Assembly: GCA_017560305.1 (NCBI GenBank)
Contig: JAFYOF010000213.1
Location: 1 to 31,145 of the forward strand
DNA: 31,145 bases
Reading direction: 5' to 3'
Origin: Alistipes sp.
GTDB taxonomy: Bacteria > Bacteroidota > Bacteroidia > Bacteroidales > Rikenellaceae
Each line of letters opens with the position of its first letter. Position 1 is the first letter of the stretch. Position numbers and translations under genes: made by a program. Shown one piece after another: positions 17,909-25,212 of the stretch. The notes under the pieces are model-generated. The model was not told the origin of the DNA. It saw only the letters and a program-made list of their open reading frames with translations, and ran no database searches.

Positions 17909-17940
17909 AATTTTGAATTTTGAATTCTAAATTTTGAATT
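17909..17940. repeat. AATTTTGAATT tandem repeat, copy B
   Basis: It is identical to copy A at 2890-2921 except for one base. It sits directly after a GTCATTGCG palindrome and ends 9 bp before the ATG of the DUF4924-like gene, so it forms that gene's immediate 5' leader. Confidence 0.7.
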
Positions 17941-17949
17941 TCTGATACT

Positions 17950-18507
17950 ATGGATATAGCACAAGCAAAACGCAAAGAGAACATAGCCGAGTACATCCTC
18001 TATCTGTGGCAGATTGAGGATCTGCTGAGGGCATTGCAGTTCAGCCCCGAGGCAATCTACTCGCAACTGATTGCACCACGACAGGTCGACGAGGAGCAGA
18101 AGCACCTCTTCCTACTGTGGTATATGGACATCGTAAACCTTCTGCGCAAGGAGGGCAAGGAGGAGGGCGGTCATCTGGAGCACACGCTTCACCTCATCGG
18201 CGATATGCACAACCTGCACCTGCAGTTGATGCAGCACCCCATCGGCGAGCACTACCGCAAGACATTCCAGACCCTCGCGCCACAGTTGCCTATGTTGCGC
18301 ACGCTGGTGAAGAAGGAGGAGGTGAGCGACACCGAGCTCTGCTTCCGCGCACTCTATGCCGCGATGCTCTACCGCATCAAGGGCGACCAAAAGCGTGCCG
18401 AGGCAATCAAGGATACCATCGAATTGGTCTCTCCCGTGATTGCCGAGTTGGCGGCGATGTATGGAAAAGTGGAGCGCGGCGAGGTCGATTTGTTCCAGGA
18501 TATGTAG
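17950..18507 (+). CDS. DUF4924-like cytoplasmic protein
   Basis: This 185-residue, mostly helical, soluble protein has no signal peptide. The start MDIAQAKRKENIAEYILYLWQIEDLLRA resembles, from memory, the Bacteroidota family DUF4924, whose members begin with a similar KENIAEYLxYMWQxED motif. Its function is unknown. Conserved-looking segments are QKHLFLLWYMDIVNLLR, GDMHNLHLQL and YAAMLYRIKGD. It follows the nuclease gene by 97 bp filled with two repeats. It may be read from the cdd promoter or have its own, but no clear TAnnTTTG box was found right upstream. Confidence 0.8.
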   Translation: MDIAQAKRKENIAEYILYLWQIEDLLRALQFSPEAIYSQLIAPRQVDEEQKHLFLLWYMDIVNLLRKEGKEEGGHLEHTLHLIGDMHNLHLQLMQHPIGEHYRKTFQTLAPQLPMLRTLVKKEEVSDTELCFRALYAAMLYRIKGDQKRAEAIKDTIELVSPVIAELAAMYGKVERGEVDLFQDM

Positions 18508-18621
18508 CCTTTCCGAGCACTTGCGCAGGGCAAAAACGGGTGTCGGGAGGTCGAAAAATGGCTTTTTAAGCCCTCCAAACGCCAAAATGCAATGGGTAAA
18601 AGTAAATTTATTTGCAAATAT

Positions 18622-18653
18622 TTTGTTAAATAAGAAAAATCGTTTTACCTTTG
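18622..18653 (+). promoter_or_regulatory. Consensus promoter of rpmH
   Basis: TTTG at 18622-18625, a 20-bp spacer and TACCTTTG at 18646-18653 fit the Bacteroidota consensus exactly. The expected start leaves a leader of about 65 nt before rpmH. Confidence 0.8.
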
Positions 18654-18723
18654 CACCTCGCAAAGACTATGCTACGCACGGTTTTAGCGGAATAAGTGAA
18701 ACAAACACAAAAACGATATCGTT

Positions 18724-18891
18724 ATGGCAATGAAAAGAACTTACCAGCCTTCTCGTCGTAAGAGAATCAACAAGCATGGATTCCGTCAGAGAATGGCTAC
18801 TGCCAATGGTCGCAAGGTATTGGCAGCGCGTCGTGCAAAGGGACGCAAGAAGTTGACAGTATCAGACGAGTCAACATTCAAGTATGCTTAA
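18724..18891 (+). CDS. rpmH: 50S ribosomal protein L34
   Basis: A 55-residue, very basic protein is encoded in a short frame. Translation gives [20 protein letters not shown] followed by [24 protein letters not shown], which is the unmistakable L34 signature. The C-terminal extension [11 protein letters not shown] is slightly longer than in the roughly 45-residue L34 of Escherichia coli. L34 is a late-assembling protein of the large subunit. The gene has its own consensus promoter and a strong terminator, so it is monocistronic. rnpA, its partner in many bacteria, is not next to it. Confidence 0.97.
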   Translation: MAMKRTYQPSRRKRINKHGFRQRMATANGRKVLAARRAKGRKKLTVSDESTFKYA

Positions 18892-18914
18892 TTTTCTGAT
18901 TTCATCAGAAAAAT

Positions 18915-18950
18915 AAGAGGGAACTGGACGCAGTTCCCTCTTGTTTTTTA
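18915..18950 (+). terminator. Intrinsic terminator of rpmH
   Basis: A perfect 12-bp stem pairs 18915-18926 (AAGAGGGAACTG) with 18931-18942 around the loop GACG, followed by GTTTTTT. It starts 24 bp after the rpmH stop codon. Confidence 0.92.
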
Positions 18951-18970
18951 TGTGTATCCTCCTTTTGCTG

Positions 18971-19090
18971 AAAAGTTGTATAAAAAGAGGAATTTTTAGG
19001 CTTGCGAAGGGCGAAAAGCGGAGTTTACTCTGCCGTAAATGAGCATTTGAGCACGAGCCTAACGCAAAAATTACCTTTTTAGACAACTTT
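18971..19090. repeat. 120-bp inverted-repeat element
   Basis: Imperfect terminal inverted repeats of about 32 bp (18971-19002 and 19056-19090) pair AAAGTTGT, TAAAAAG, AATTTTT and AGGCT blocks with small differences. They enclose about 53 bp of GC-richer sequence. The right end overlaps the stop codon of the alpha/beta hydrolase gene. No transposase is present. The layout resembles a MITE or a large hairpin. Confidence 0.6.
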
Positions 19091-19889
19091 ACTCCCCAAC
19101 AAACTCCAACAACGCCGCAGCGCACGCCTCGGGCTCCTCGATAAATCCCATATGACCCGAGTTCTCAAGCCACGCCACCTTTGCCTGCGGATTGCGGGCA
19201 ATAAACTCCTCGGCAGCCTCCACTGGGATGTAGGCATCGTGCTTGCCCAGGATGAAGAGTTGCTTCACCGCTGAATTGCGCAACATCTCATTCTGGTCCA
19301 CTCGCTCAATCATACCGCCAAGCAGAGCTACAATACCCTCATCCTCGGTGACATGAACGCACTCCACCAAGTCGTCGATATAACTCTTCAGACGCTTGCG
19401 GTTGTGAGGCGCAAAGCCAGTCTCGGGAGCAACACGCGCCAGCGCATCCTTCTTGCCCGCCTTAACCAACGCAATTTCGCGGCGACGATTCTCGCGCTTC
19501 TGCTCGGTATCAGGGTTTGGCGAAGAGCTCAACAGCACCACACCATCCAATCTTTCGGGATACTTCGCGCAGAACGCCAGCGAGATATATCCACCCATAG
19601 AGTGACCCACCATAGTCACCTTCTCTACGCCAATGGCATCCAGCATATCGTGCAGCACATCGGCAATCCACTCCATCGTATGCACCTCGCCATTCACCAC
19701 AGAGACGCCGTGACCAGGAATGTCAACCGTAATCACTCGCACCTTTGGGGTCAGCAGGGGAAGAAAATCATCCCACACATACATCGACTCAAGGTAACCG
19801 TGCAACAGCACAACGCACTTCTCGCCCTTGAGCGAATCGGCGATATGGAGGGCAGTCGAGCCTGCCATAACAAATTTCTCTTTCATCAT
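19089..19889 (-). CDS. Alpha/beta-fold hydrolase
   Basis: A 266-residue cytoplasmic hydrolase of the esterase/haloperoxidase-like class with no signal peptide. The catalytic triad is visible: S97 in the nucleophile elbow GHSMGG (95-100), D218 in LGKHDAYIP, and H246 in [12 protein letters not shown]. The oxyanion region is LLHGYLES at 28-35. The substrate cannot be inferred. The gene stands alone on the minus strand between rpmH and dapF. Two adjacent ATG codons at the start leave one residue of uncertainty. The stop codon lies inside the inverted-repeat element at 18971-19090. Confidence 0.88.
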   Translation of the reverse strand: MMKEKFVMAGSTALHIADSLKGEKCVVLLHGYLESMYVWDDFLPLLTPKVRVITVDIPGHGVSVVNGEVHTMEWIADVLHDMLDAIGVEKVTMVGHSMGGYISLAFCAKYPERLDGVVLLSSSPNPDTEQKRENRRREIALVKAGKKDALARVAPETGFAPHNRKRLKSYIDDLVECVHVTEDEGIVALLGGMIERVDQNEMLRNSAVKQLFILGKHDAYIPVEAAEEFIARNPQAKVAWLENSGHMGFIEEPEACAAALLEFVGE

Positions 19890-19986
19890 CTAAAGTTTTT
19901 AGTTGTGTAAAATTAGGTAAAAATTTGCGAAAACAAAAATATTTATCACCCCCAAAGCCACGAAGCAGCGGGTTGTGGAAAATTTA

Positions 19987-20018
19987 TTTGTTTATCGTGC
20001 GAAATATTCTTATTTTTG
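19987..20018 (+). promoter_or_regulatory. Consensus promoter of dapF-tamL
   Basis: TTTG at 19987-19990, a 20-bp spacer and TATTTTTG at 20011-20018 match the Bacteroidota consensus. The ATG of dapF is 20 bp downstream. Confidence 0.75.
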
Positions 20019-20037
20019 GAGAATAATTTGGCACACT

Positions 20038-20976
20038 ATGCAGATAGAGATAATAAAATGCCACGGCTCTGGCAATAAGTTCATTATGGTCGATATGGTC
20101 GACGAAAACATCGTAGGCGATATGGCGGCTTTTGCTCGTCAGGTATGCGCCCACCCCGATGTGGAGTCTGCCGACGGCATACTTTATGTAGTGAAGGCGG
20201 GCGAGCACTATGCGATGCGTATGTTCAATCCCGACGGCTCGGAGGCGGAGATGTGCGGCAACGGCATCCGCTGCGTGGCACGACTGGTGCGCGAGCGCTA
20301 CATCGACTGCGACGAGTTCATCCTCACCTCGGGCGGAGGACTCTACCCCACCCGTAAGGCGGAACTTATCAACGGCGAGATTGAGTGCTACGGAGTCGAC
20401 ATCCGTGTGCGCCTCACAAGCCCCGACTTCGGCTTTACCAAGGGCGCAGAGAGTTTCATCGACAAGGCTATCCCCTCGCTGGGCGACGATATCCGCTGCA
20501 CAGCCCTTAACCTCGGCAACCCACACATCGTGGCGGCGGTCGAAGAGATTGATATGGATCAACTGGTGGAGCTGGGAGAGAGCGTGACACGCCTGAAGGA
20601 GGATTTCCCAAAGGGAATAAATGTGAGCCTGTATAAAAAGTATGGCGAGAATGCCATTTTCGTTGCCACCTATGAGCGTGGCGCGGGCATCACCTACTCG
20701 TGCGGCACGGCTATGACCGCAAGTTCTACGGCGGCGACCCTGCTGGGCATCTGTCAGGAGGGCCACGAGATTGATGTCTACAACCGAGGCGGTATGGTAC
20801 GCTGCCTCTGCTCTATCGCAGACGAGCAGATTACAACACGCCTCACGGGTAACGCTACATATATGTGGAGTGGCACTGCCGATTGGAATGGCGCAGAGTT
20901 GCAGGGCATCACAAAGAGTGAGATTTACACCACCGAGGAGGAGGCTTACAAGCGCTTCGTGGAGGGAATAGAGTAA
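20038..20976 (+). CDS. dapF: Diaminopimelate epimerase DapF
   Basis: DapF converts LL- to meso-diaminopimelate without a cofactor, supplying lysine and the peptidoglycan cross-link residue. From ATG 20038 the protein has 312 residues. The two active-site cysteines are C73 in MCGNGIRC (72-79) and C222 in SCGTA (221-225), preceded by ERGAG. The N-terminal KCHGSGNKFIM at 7-17 is the family signature. The second site reads SCGTAMTAS instead of the usual ACGTG, a modest variation. A longer frame from 19975 was rejected because it would start upstream of the consensus promoter. tamL follows after 4 bp. Confidence 0.93.
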   Translation: MQIEIIKCHGSGNKFIMVDMVDENIVGDMAAFARQVCAHPDVESADGILYVVKAGEHYAMRMFNPDGSEAEMCGNGIRCVARLVRERYIDCDEFILTSGGGLYPTRKAELINGEIECYGVDIRVRLTSPDFGFTKGAESFIDKAIPSLGDDIRCTALNLGNPHIVAAVEEIDMDQLVELGESVTRLKEDFPKGINVSLYKKYGENAIFVATYERGAGITYSCGTAMTASSTAATLLGICQEGHEIDVYNRGGMVRCLCSIADEQITTRLTGNATYMWSGTADWNGAELQGITKSEIYTTEEEAYKRFVEGIE

Positions 20977-20980
20977 CGAT

Positions 20981-23362
20981 ATGAAAGGCTTTTGGACGAG
21001 ATTGATGATGGTTGTAGCGTTGGGCATTCTATGCTCGGCGTGCAGCGTCACACGCAAACTCTCCGAGGGCGAATACTTCCTGCAGCGCGTCACCATCGAC
21101 GACGACAAGCTCACACCAAAGGATGAGCGCATCACCGCCTACACTATGGAGCAGTATGTGCGACAGACGCCCAACAAGCGTTTCCTCGGCACAAACTTCT
21201 ATGTCTGGGCACACAACCTCGCCAACCCCAAGAAGCACAACTGGTGGAACAACCTCAAGCGCAAGGTAGGCGAAGAGCCCGTGTTGCTCGACCTGTCGCT
21301 CACGCACAAGAGCGCACAAAACCTCAAGACATATATGAACTCGAGGGGTTACTACCGCTCGCAGGTGGAGTATGAGATTGACACCACACGCCGCCCCAAG
21401 CGCGCCTATGTCACCTACCGCACACATCAGGGCGAGCCATATCGCATCAGCAGCCTTTCCTACGACTTCCGTGACAGGCAACTTGCCCCCATCATCGAGG
21501 CCGACACAGCATCCTCGCTGCTTCGCGTAGGCGAGATTTTCGACATCACCTCGCTGGAGAAGGAGCGAGAGAGAGTTGCCAACTACCTCAACAACAGAGG
21601 CTACTACAACTTCTCAATCAACAACATCGAGTACCGCATCGACACCCTGCAGGGCGAGCGCAAGGCGGGCATACGAATGATTGTGAAGCGCAACATCACG
21701 GGTTATGACGAGCGCGGTCGCGCCATAATGGCAAACAACCGCATCTACTCAATCAACGAAATCAATGTCGTGCCCGACTACGACCCCGCCATCGCGGCGA
21801 GCGAGTACCAAAAACTTATGCGCGACACCATCCACTATCAGGGTCTCAACATCATCTCGCAGGGCAAGCCTAATGTGCGCCCCGCAGTGTTGCACTCCAC
21901 TATCCCTTTGACGCCAAACACCACCTACAATGCTTCGCAGGTGGACCGAACATACAGCGAGATTATGTCGCTGGGCTACTTCAAGAGCGCCCGCATAGCC
22001 TTCGAGGAGCTGCCTCAGGAGGGCGACTCAATCGTATCGCACTACGCTGGCGAGGGTCGCACGGCATACTCGCCACGCAACTTCGAGAATATCAGCGAGG
22101 GTCGCTTGAAGTGCTACATCCTCTGCTCGCCCACGCTCAAGCAGGGCTTCAACATCGAGCTTGAGGGTAGCACCACATCGAGCTTCTACGGACTGAGTAC
22201 CACCGTGGGCTATCAGAACCGCAACCTCTTCCGTGGTGTGGAGACATTCAACGCCGCACTCACATTCGGTTACGAGTATATGAAGGCGCCAAACACCCTG
22301 CGCCGCCGCGCTAACGAGGTGGGTCTGTCGCTGGGAATGCAGTTCCCTCGCTTCATTGCGCCATTCGACATCCCGACACGCAACATCAATATGCCACGCA
22401 CAAAGTTGGAGCTCTCGTTCAACTATCAGGACCGCCCCTACTATCGTCGTGACCTCTCGCGCGTGGCGTGGGCATACTCGTGGCGAAGCCTCAATGGCCG
22501 CTACTCCTACCAGCTCCGCCCGCTGGACATCAACTGGATCAGCGTGGGATATATGGACGACAACTTCTTCTCATCGCTTGAGAACGAGTACCTGCGCCAG
22601 AGTTACCTCACACAGGCAATCGTCGGATTATCGGCAAGTTACACCTACAACAACCAGAATAAGAACATCAACGGCAACGCCACCCTTATGCGTGCCAACT
22701 TCGAGTCGGCGGGTAATCTGCTCAACCTTGCAGAGTGGGCCTTCGGCGGCAAGAAGCGCGAGGAGGGTTACTACAAGATTCTGGGTGTGAGATATTCGCA
22801 GTATGTGCGTGGCGATGTGAGCCTGAGCCGCAAGATTACTCTCGGCGAGCGCAGCGCCATTGCGGGCAGAATCTTTGCGGGTGTGGGTGTGCCATACGGC
22901 AACTCCACCGCCCTGCCTTTCGACAGAATGTTCTATGTCGGTGGTAGCAACAGTATGCGAGGATGGAGCCCACGAACACTCGGCCCTGGCAACACCCCAG
23001 CGCAGAACACCCCCTACCCCGTGCAGATGGGCGATATGCGTCTGGAGGCTAACCTCGAGTTCCGCTTCCCCGTGTGGGGTATGTTCCACGGCGCAACATT
23101 CTTCGACCTGGGTAATGTGTGGTATCTGCCACGCAAACAGGGAGAAGTACCAGCCGACGGCGTATTCCACTGGGATTCGTTCTACAAGCAGCTGGGTCTG
23201 AATACGGGTATCGGTATGCGCATAGACATCACCTTCGTCATCCTCCGCCTCGACTGGGGTGTGCAGCTCCACAGCCCTAACGCCCCCGTGGGTGAGCGCT
23301 GGATACACAACTTCAAGTGGAAGAACACCGCCCTGAACTTCGGTGTGGGTTATCCTTTCTAA
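20981..23362 (+). CDS. tamL: Omp85-family outer-membrane lipoprotein TamL
   Basis: TamL is the Bacteroidota lipoprotein counterpart of TamA. It is an outer-membrane Omp85 protein that works with TamB in envelope assembly or lipid transport. The 793-residue protein has a lipoprotein signal ending LCSAC, with C21 as the lipidated residue, and then POTRA-like segments in the first half. The C-terminal 16-strand barrel carries MRGW at 659-662, equivalent to the conserved VRGF loop-6 motif, and ends in GVGYPF. tamB is not in the window. It is cotranscribed with dapF. BamA is an alternative name for the fold, but the lipobox argues for TamL. Confidence 0.88.
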   Translation: MKGFWTRLMMVVALGILCSACSVTRKLSEGEYFLQRVTIDDDKLTPKDERITAYTMEQYVRQTPNKRFLGTNFYVWAHNLANPKKHNWWNNLKRKVGEEPVLLDLSLTHKSAQNLKTYMNSRGYYRSQVEYEIDTTRRPKRAYVTYRTHQGEPYRISSLSYDFRDRQLAPIIEADTASSLLRVGEIFDITSLEKERERVANYLNNRGYYNFSINNIEYRIDTLQGERKAGIRMIVKRNITGYDERGRAIMANNRIYSINEINVVPDYDPAIAASEYQKLMRDTIHYQGLNIISQGKPNVRPAVLHSTIPLTPNTTYNASQVDRTYSEIMSLGYFKSARIAFEELPQEGDSIVSHYAGEGRTAYSPRNFENISEGRLKCYILCSPTLKQGFNIELEGSTTSSFYGLSTTVGYQNRNLFRGVETFNAALTFGYEYMKAPNTLRRRANEVGLSLGMQFPRFIAPFDIPTRNINMPRTKLELSFNYQDRPYYRRDLSRVAWAYSWRSLNGRYSYQLRPLDINWISVGYMDDNFFSSLENEYLRQSYLTQAIVGLSASYTYNNQNKNINGNATLMRANFESAGNLLNLAEWAFGGKKREEGYYKILGVRYSQYVRGDVSLSRKITLGERSAIAGRIFAGVGVPYGNSTALPFDRMFYVGGSNSMRGWSPRTLGPGNTPAQNTPYPVQMGDMRLEANLEFRFPVWGMFHGATFFDLGNVWYLPRKQGEVPADGVFHWDSFYKQLGLNTGIGMRIDITFVILRLDWGVQLHSPNAPVGERWIHNFKWKNTALNFGVGYPF

Positions 23363-23375
23363 CGGAATTTTTTAT

Positions 23376-23394
23376 AGGCGTAACGCCTCTTTTC
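23376..23394 (+). terminator. Possible terminator after tamL
   Basis: A short perfect stem, AGGCG-TAA-CGCCT, is followed by CTTTTC 13 bp after the tamL stop. It is a weak candidate because the stem has only five pairs. Confidence 0.4.
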
Positions 23395-23461
23395 ATTCTC
23401 TTTTCTCTCACAAATTTTACCTGCAAATATGTAGGCTCTTTGACCGCCACAGAAATAGTGA

Positions 23462-23603
23462 TATCTACTTTAGTGTTGCACATATTCAGATGAATGAGAT
23501 TCCCACGCATTTGCTTTGGCGCGTCATTGCGAGGAGCCTTAGCGACGCGGCAATCTCAAAACTAATGCTCAGAATGACGATTATTACGATCCTAAAGTAG
23601 ATA
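23462..23603. repeat. 142-bp MITE-like element with perfect 12-bp ends
   Basis: The ends TATCTACTTTAG (23462-23473) and CTAAAGTAGATA (23592-23603) are perfect inverted repeats. They enclose a GTCATTGCG palindrome at 23521-23557, which is itself flanked by CGTCATT/AATGACG. There is no coding potential and no transposase. It sits in the convergent gap between tamL and the AraC gene. Confidence 0.65.
23521..23557 (+). repeat. GTCATTGCG-type palindromic repeat, copy 2
   Basis: It begins GCGTCATTGCGAG and ends GCGGCAATCTC. Its ends match copies 1 and 3 while the central arm differs. It lies inside the 142-bp inverted-repeat element. Confidence 0.7.
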
Positions 23604-23607
23604 ATTC

Positions 23608-23646
23608 AAAAAAATGGTGGTGAGATGTCTGGCAACATCCACCACC
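23608..23646 (-). terminator. Intrinsic terminator of the candidate sRNA / AraC transcript
   Basis: On the minus strand GGTGGTG and GATGT pair with ACATC and CACCACC across a single bulge (arms 23616-23628 and 23635-23646), followed by T7. It is about 196 nt from the AraC stop. Confidence 0.8.
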
Positions 23647-23694
23647 GCGTTAGGTTAGTTAGGTTAATGAGAAAGTGGTTAAAACCACATTGCT
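23608..23694 (-). ncRNA. Candidate ~87-nt small RNA with own promoter and terminator
   Basis: On the minus strand a consensus promoter (23699-23729) is followed by a short transcript ending at an intrinsic terminator. The RNA would begin near 23694. A 5' hairpin pairs GTGGTT with AACCAC (23675-23688). A pyrimidine-rich linker contains two perfect tandem copies of TAACCTAAC. The terminator stem lies at 23616-23646, followed by seven U at 23608-23614. No reading frame of note lies inside. It could instead be part of the AraC-gene 3' UTR, released from an internal promoter. Confidence 0.62.
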
Positions 23695-23698
23695 ATAA

Positions 23699-23729
23699 CA
23701 AAGATAGCATTATTTTTCGCATTCGCAAA
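23699..23729 (-). promoter_or_regulatory. Consensus promoter inside the tamL/AraC convergent gap
   Basis: On the minus strand TTTG (23726-23729), a 19-bp spacer and TATCTTTG (23699-23706) match the Bacteroidota consensus perfectly. No gene starts downstream, only the hairpin, linker and terminator structure. Confidence 0.72.
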
Positions 23730-23841
23730 ATTAAGCACGGCTAATTTTGTAATTTTTAGAAAAATTCAAGCTTTCATTTATTAAAATTTTTGAATAACTT
23801 TCCTCTCATCCAAAACCTAACATCATTCTACGCCTACCCAA

Positions 23842-24741
23842 TTACGCGCCACACGCCTCTGCGCAACCCATATCGCTGGTATCAAAGGCAAAATTGGCGA
23901 ACTGACTGCGGTAGATTGCGGGCGTGAGTCCATATTGCTTTTTGAAAAGTTTTATAAAATGCGAGGTGTTGGGGAAGGTGCACTCAATGCCAATCTCGGA
24001 AATAGACTTCGAGGTGGAGATAAGCAACAGGCGCGAGCGCATAAGTCGCTGGCGGATAAACCAGCGGTGGGGCGACATCACGAAGTGGCGCTTGAACTCC
24101 TTCTTAAAAGAGGTGAGCGAGCGGTGCGAGAGCGACGCCAACTCCTCGATGGAGATATCGTTGAAGATATTATTATAGATAATCTGCTCGAAACTGCCGT
24201 GCGCAGCATCCACATTCGAGAGCACCTTGCTGCGAAGGCAACACTCCTCCATAGCCACCACGGCGTAGATAAGTTCGGTCATCTTGAGCTTGTCGGCGGC
24301 GGCATCGTGCACCTGATTATCCTCGTGCAGATAGTTCTGGATGTGCGTGAAGATGTTTCGCAGCGTGGGAGTGGCTAACATTGAGATGTGATTTTGACGA
24401 CGGCAACGATCGCAGGAGTGCGAGCTGGCTATATTTATCGAATAGCCCATATTGAGATTCAACAAAATCTGCTGTAACTGTTCGGGAGAGTAGTAGATTA
24501 CAATCTGTTCGCAGGGGCGCCCATCCTCGGGCAAATCCTCTACATAGTGGTTTCCAAGTCCGAGGTAAAATATTTCACCGCGGGAGATTGTGTGGCGGGT
24601 GTCGCCGTAGTAGATGTGCTTCGTGCCACGGACAACATATCCGATGGCGCAACGCGAGAGATTCAGCGACTGAATGCCGACATAATTTGCATCGACATAC
24701 TTAACGATTGTTGCCTGATCATCTGGTTTAATTAGATTCAT
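23842..24741 (-). CDS. AraC-family transcriptional regulator
   Basis: A 299-residue DNA-binding protein. The C-terminal region (about 185-285) holds two helix-turn-helix units: ISIEELASLSHRSLTSFKKEFKR, and SISEIGIECTFPNTSHFIKLFKKQYGLTPAIYR, the classic second AraC HTH. The N-terminal half is a cupin-like sensor (YVVRGTKHIYYGDTRHTISRGEIFYLG). A short HSCDRCRRQNH segment at 108-118 has paired cysteines C110 and C113 flanked by histidines, which could bind metal or sense redox. That is a guess. It stands alone between two long non-coding gaps, so its targets are unknown; nearby envelope genes or itself are possible. Confidence 0.9.
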   Translation of the reverse strand: MNLIKPDDQATIVKYVDANYVGIQSLNLSRCAIGYVVRGTKHIYYGDTRHTISRGEIFYLGLGNHYVEDLPEDGRPCEQIVIYYSPEQLQQILLNLNMGYSINIASSHSCDRCRRQNHISMLATPTLRNIFTHIQNYLHEDNQVHDAAADKLKMTELIYAVVAMEECCLRSKVLSNVDAAHGSFEQIIYNNIFNDISIEELASLSHRSLTSFKKEFKRHFVMSPHRWFIRQRLMRSRLLLISTSKSISEIGIECTFPNTSHFIKLFKKQYGLTPAIYRSQFANFAFDTSDMGCAEACGA

Positions 24742-24782
24742 AGTTTTTTGTTTATTAGATTTATCCCGAAAAGTATCGAGAA

Positions 24783-24790
24783 CAAAAGTA
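24783..24790 (-). promoter_or_regulatory. Candidate AraC-gene -7 box
   Basis: The minus strand reads TACTTTTG, matching TAnnTTTG, 41 bp upstream of the ATG. No clear TTTG is present at -33, which would suit an activator-dependent or weak promoter. Confidence 0.45.
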
Positions 24791-25020
24791 GTAATTAAAC
24801 CATTGGCAATACTATTTTCGTTAATATATTTTCATTATTTCCTTGTATTTTAGTATTATTTCGCCTATATCCTACACTGCAATAGATGAAAAGGGCGCAC
24901 TTGGGATGGAAATTTTAGTTCTCTCAGTCTGAAGCGGAAGATGTGAGAGGCACGCAAGGGGAGAAGTATATTATATATATAAGGTGTCTTGGGTAAATCT
25001 AATGCACTATGCTCGAATAA

Positions 25021-25058
25021 GGGATTGTCACGAAACCTTCGGTTTCTCGCAATGACGC
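25021..25058 (-). repeat. GTCATTGCG-type palindromic repeat, copy 3
   Basis: Read on the minus strand it begins GCGTCATTGCGAG and ends GACAATCCC. The central hairpin is GAAACC/GGTTTC, which keeps pairing although its sequence differs from copies 1 and 2. Confidence 0.68.
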
Positions 25059-25126
25059 TGACCTTCTCTTCCCCTAAAAAGCACCCGCACCATAACAAGT
25101 CACAATCATACCTCACACCAAGGCAC

Positions 25127-25153
25127 AAAAAAAGCGCCCGTAAAAACGGACGC
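25127..25153 (-). terminator. Intrinsic terminator of the exbB-exbD operon
   Basis: On the minus strand GCGTCCGT pairs with ACGGGCGC with one mismatch around a short T-rich loop, then runs into TTTTTTT. It lies about 60 bp past the last exbD stop. Confidence 0.85.
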
Positions 25154-25212
25154 TCAATTTAAGTATTGGACTTGCGGGTCAGCTGAAACAGCCTCACCCC
25201 TTGTCCTATCGA

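Larger units (their letters stand above)
24742..25212. other. 471-bp gap between the AraC gene and exbD
   Basis: No gene was found. The part next to the AraC start is AT-rich and contains a minus-strand TACTTTTG (24783-24790) that may be the AraC -7 box. A CTCTCA/TGAGAG inverted repeat lies at 24921-24949, followed by a TA-rich tract around 24968-24982. A third GTCATTGCG palindrome lies at 25021-25058, and the exbD terminator is at 25127-25153. Confidence 0.6.

Noticed and set aside
18508..18600. Hairpin near GGCTTTTTAAGCC as a terminator of the DUF4924-like gene
   Set aside because: The stem is short and has no T-run after it on the plus strand, so I did not call it.
19984..21135. Long minus-strand frame (383 aa) opposite dapF
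   Set aside because: It covers the dapF active-site coding and the dapF promoter on the other strand, and shows no recognisable domain.
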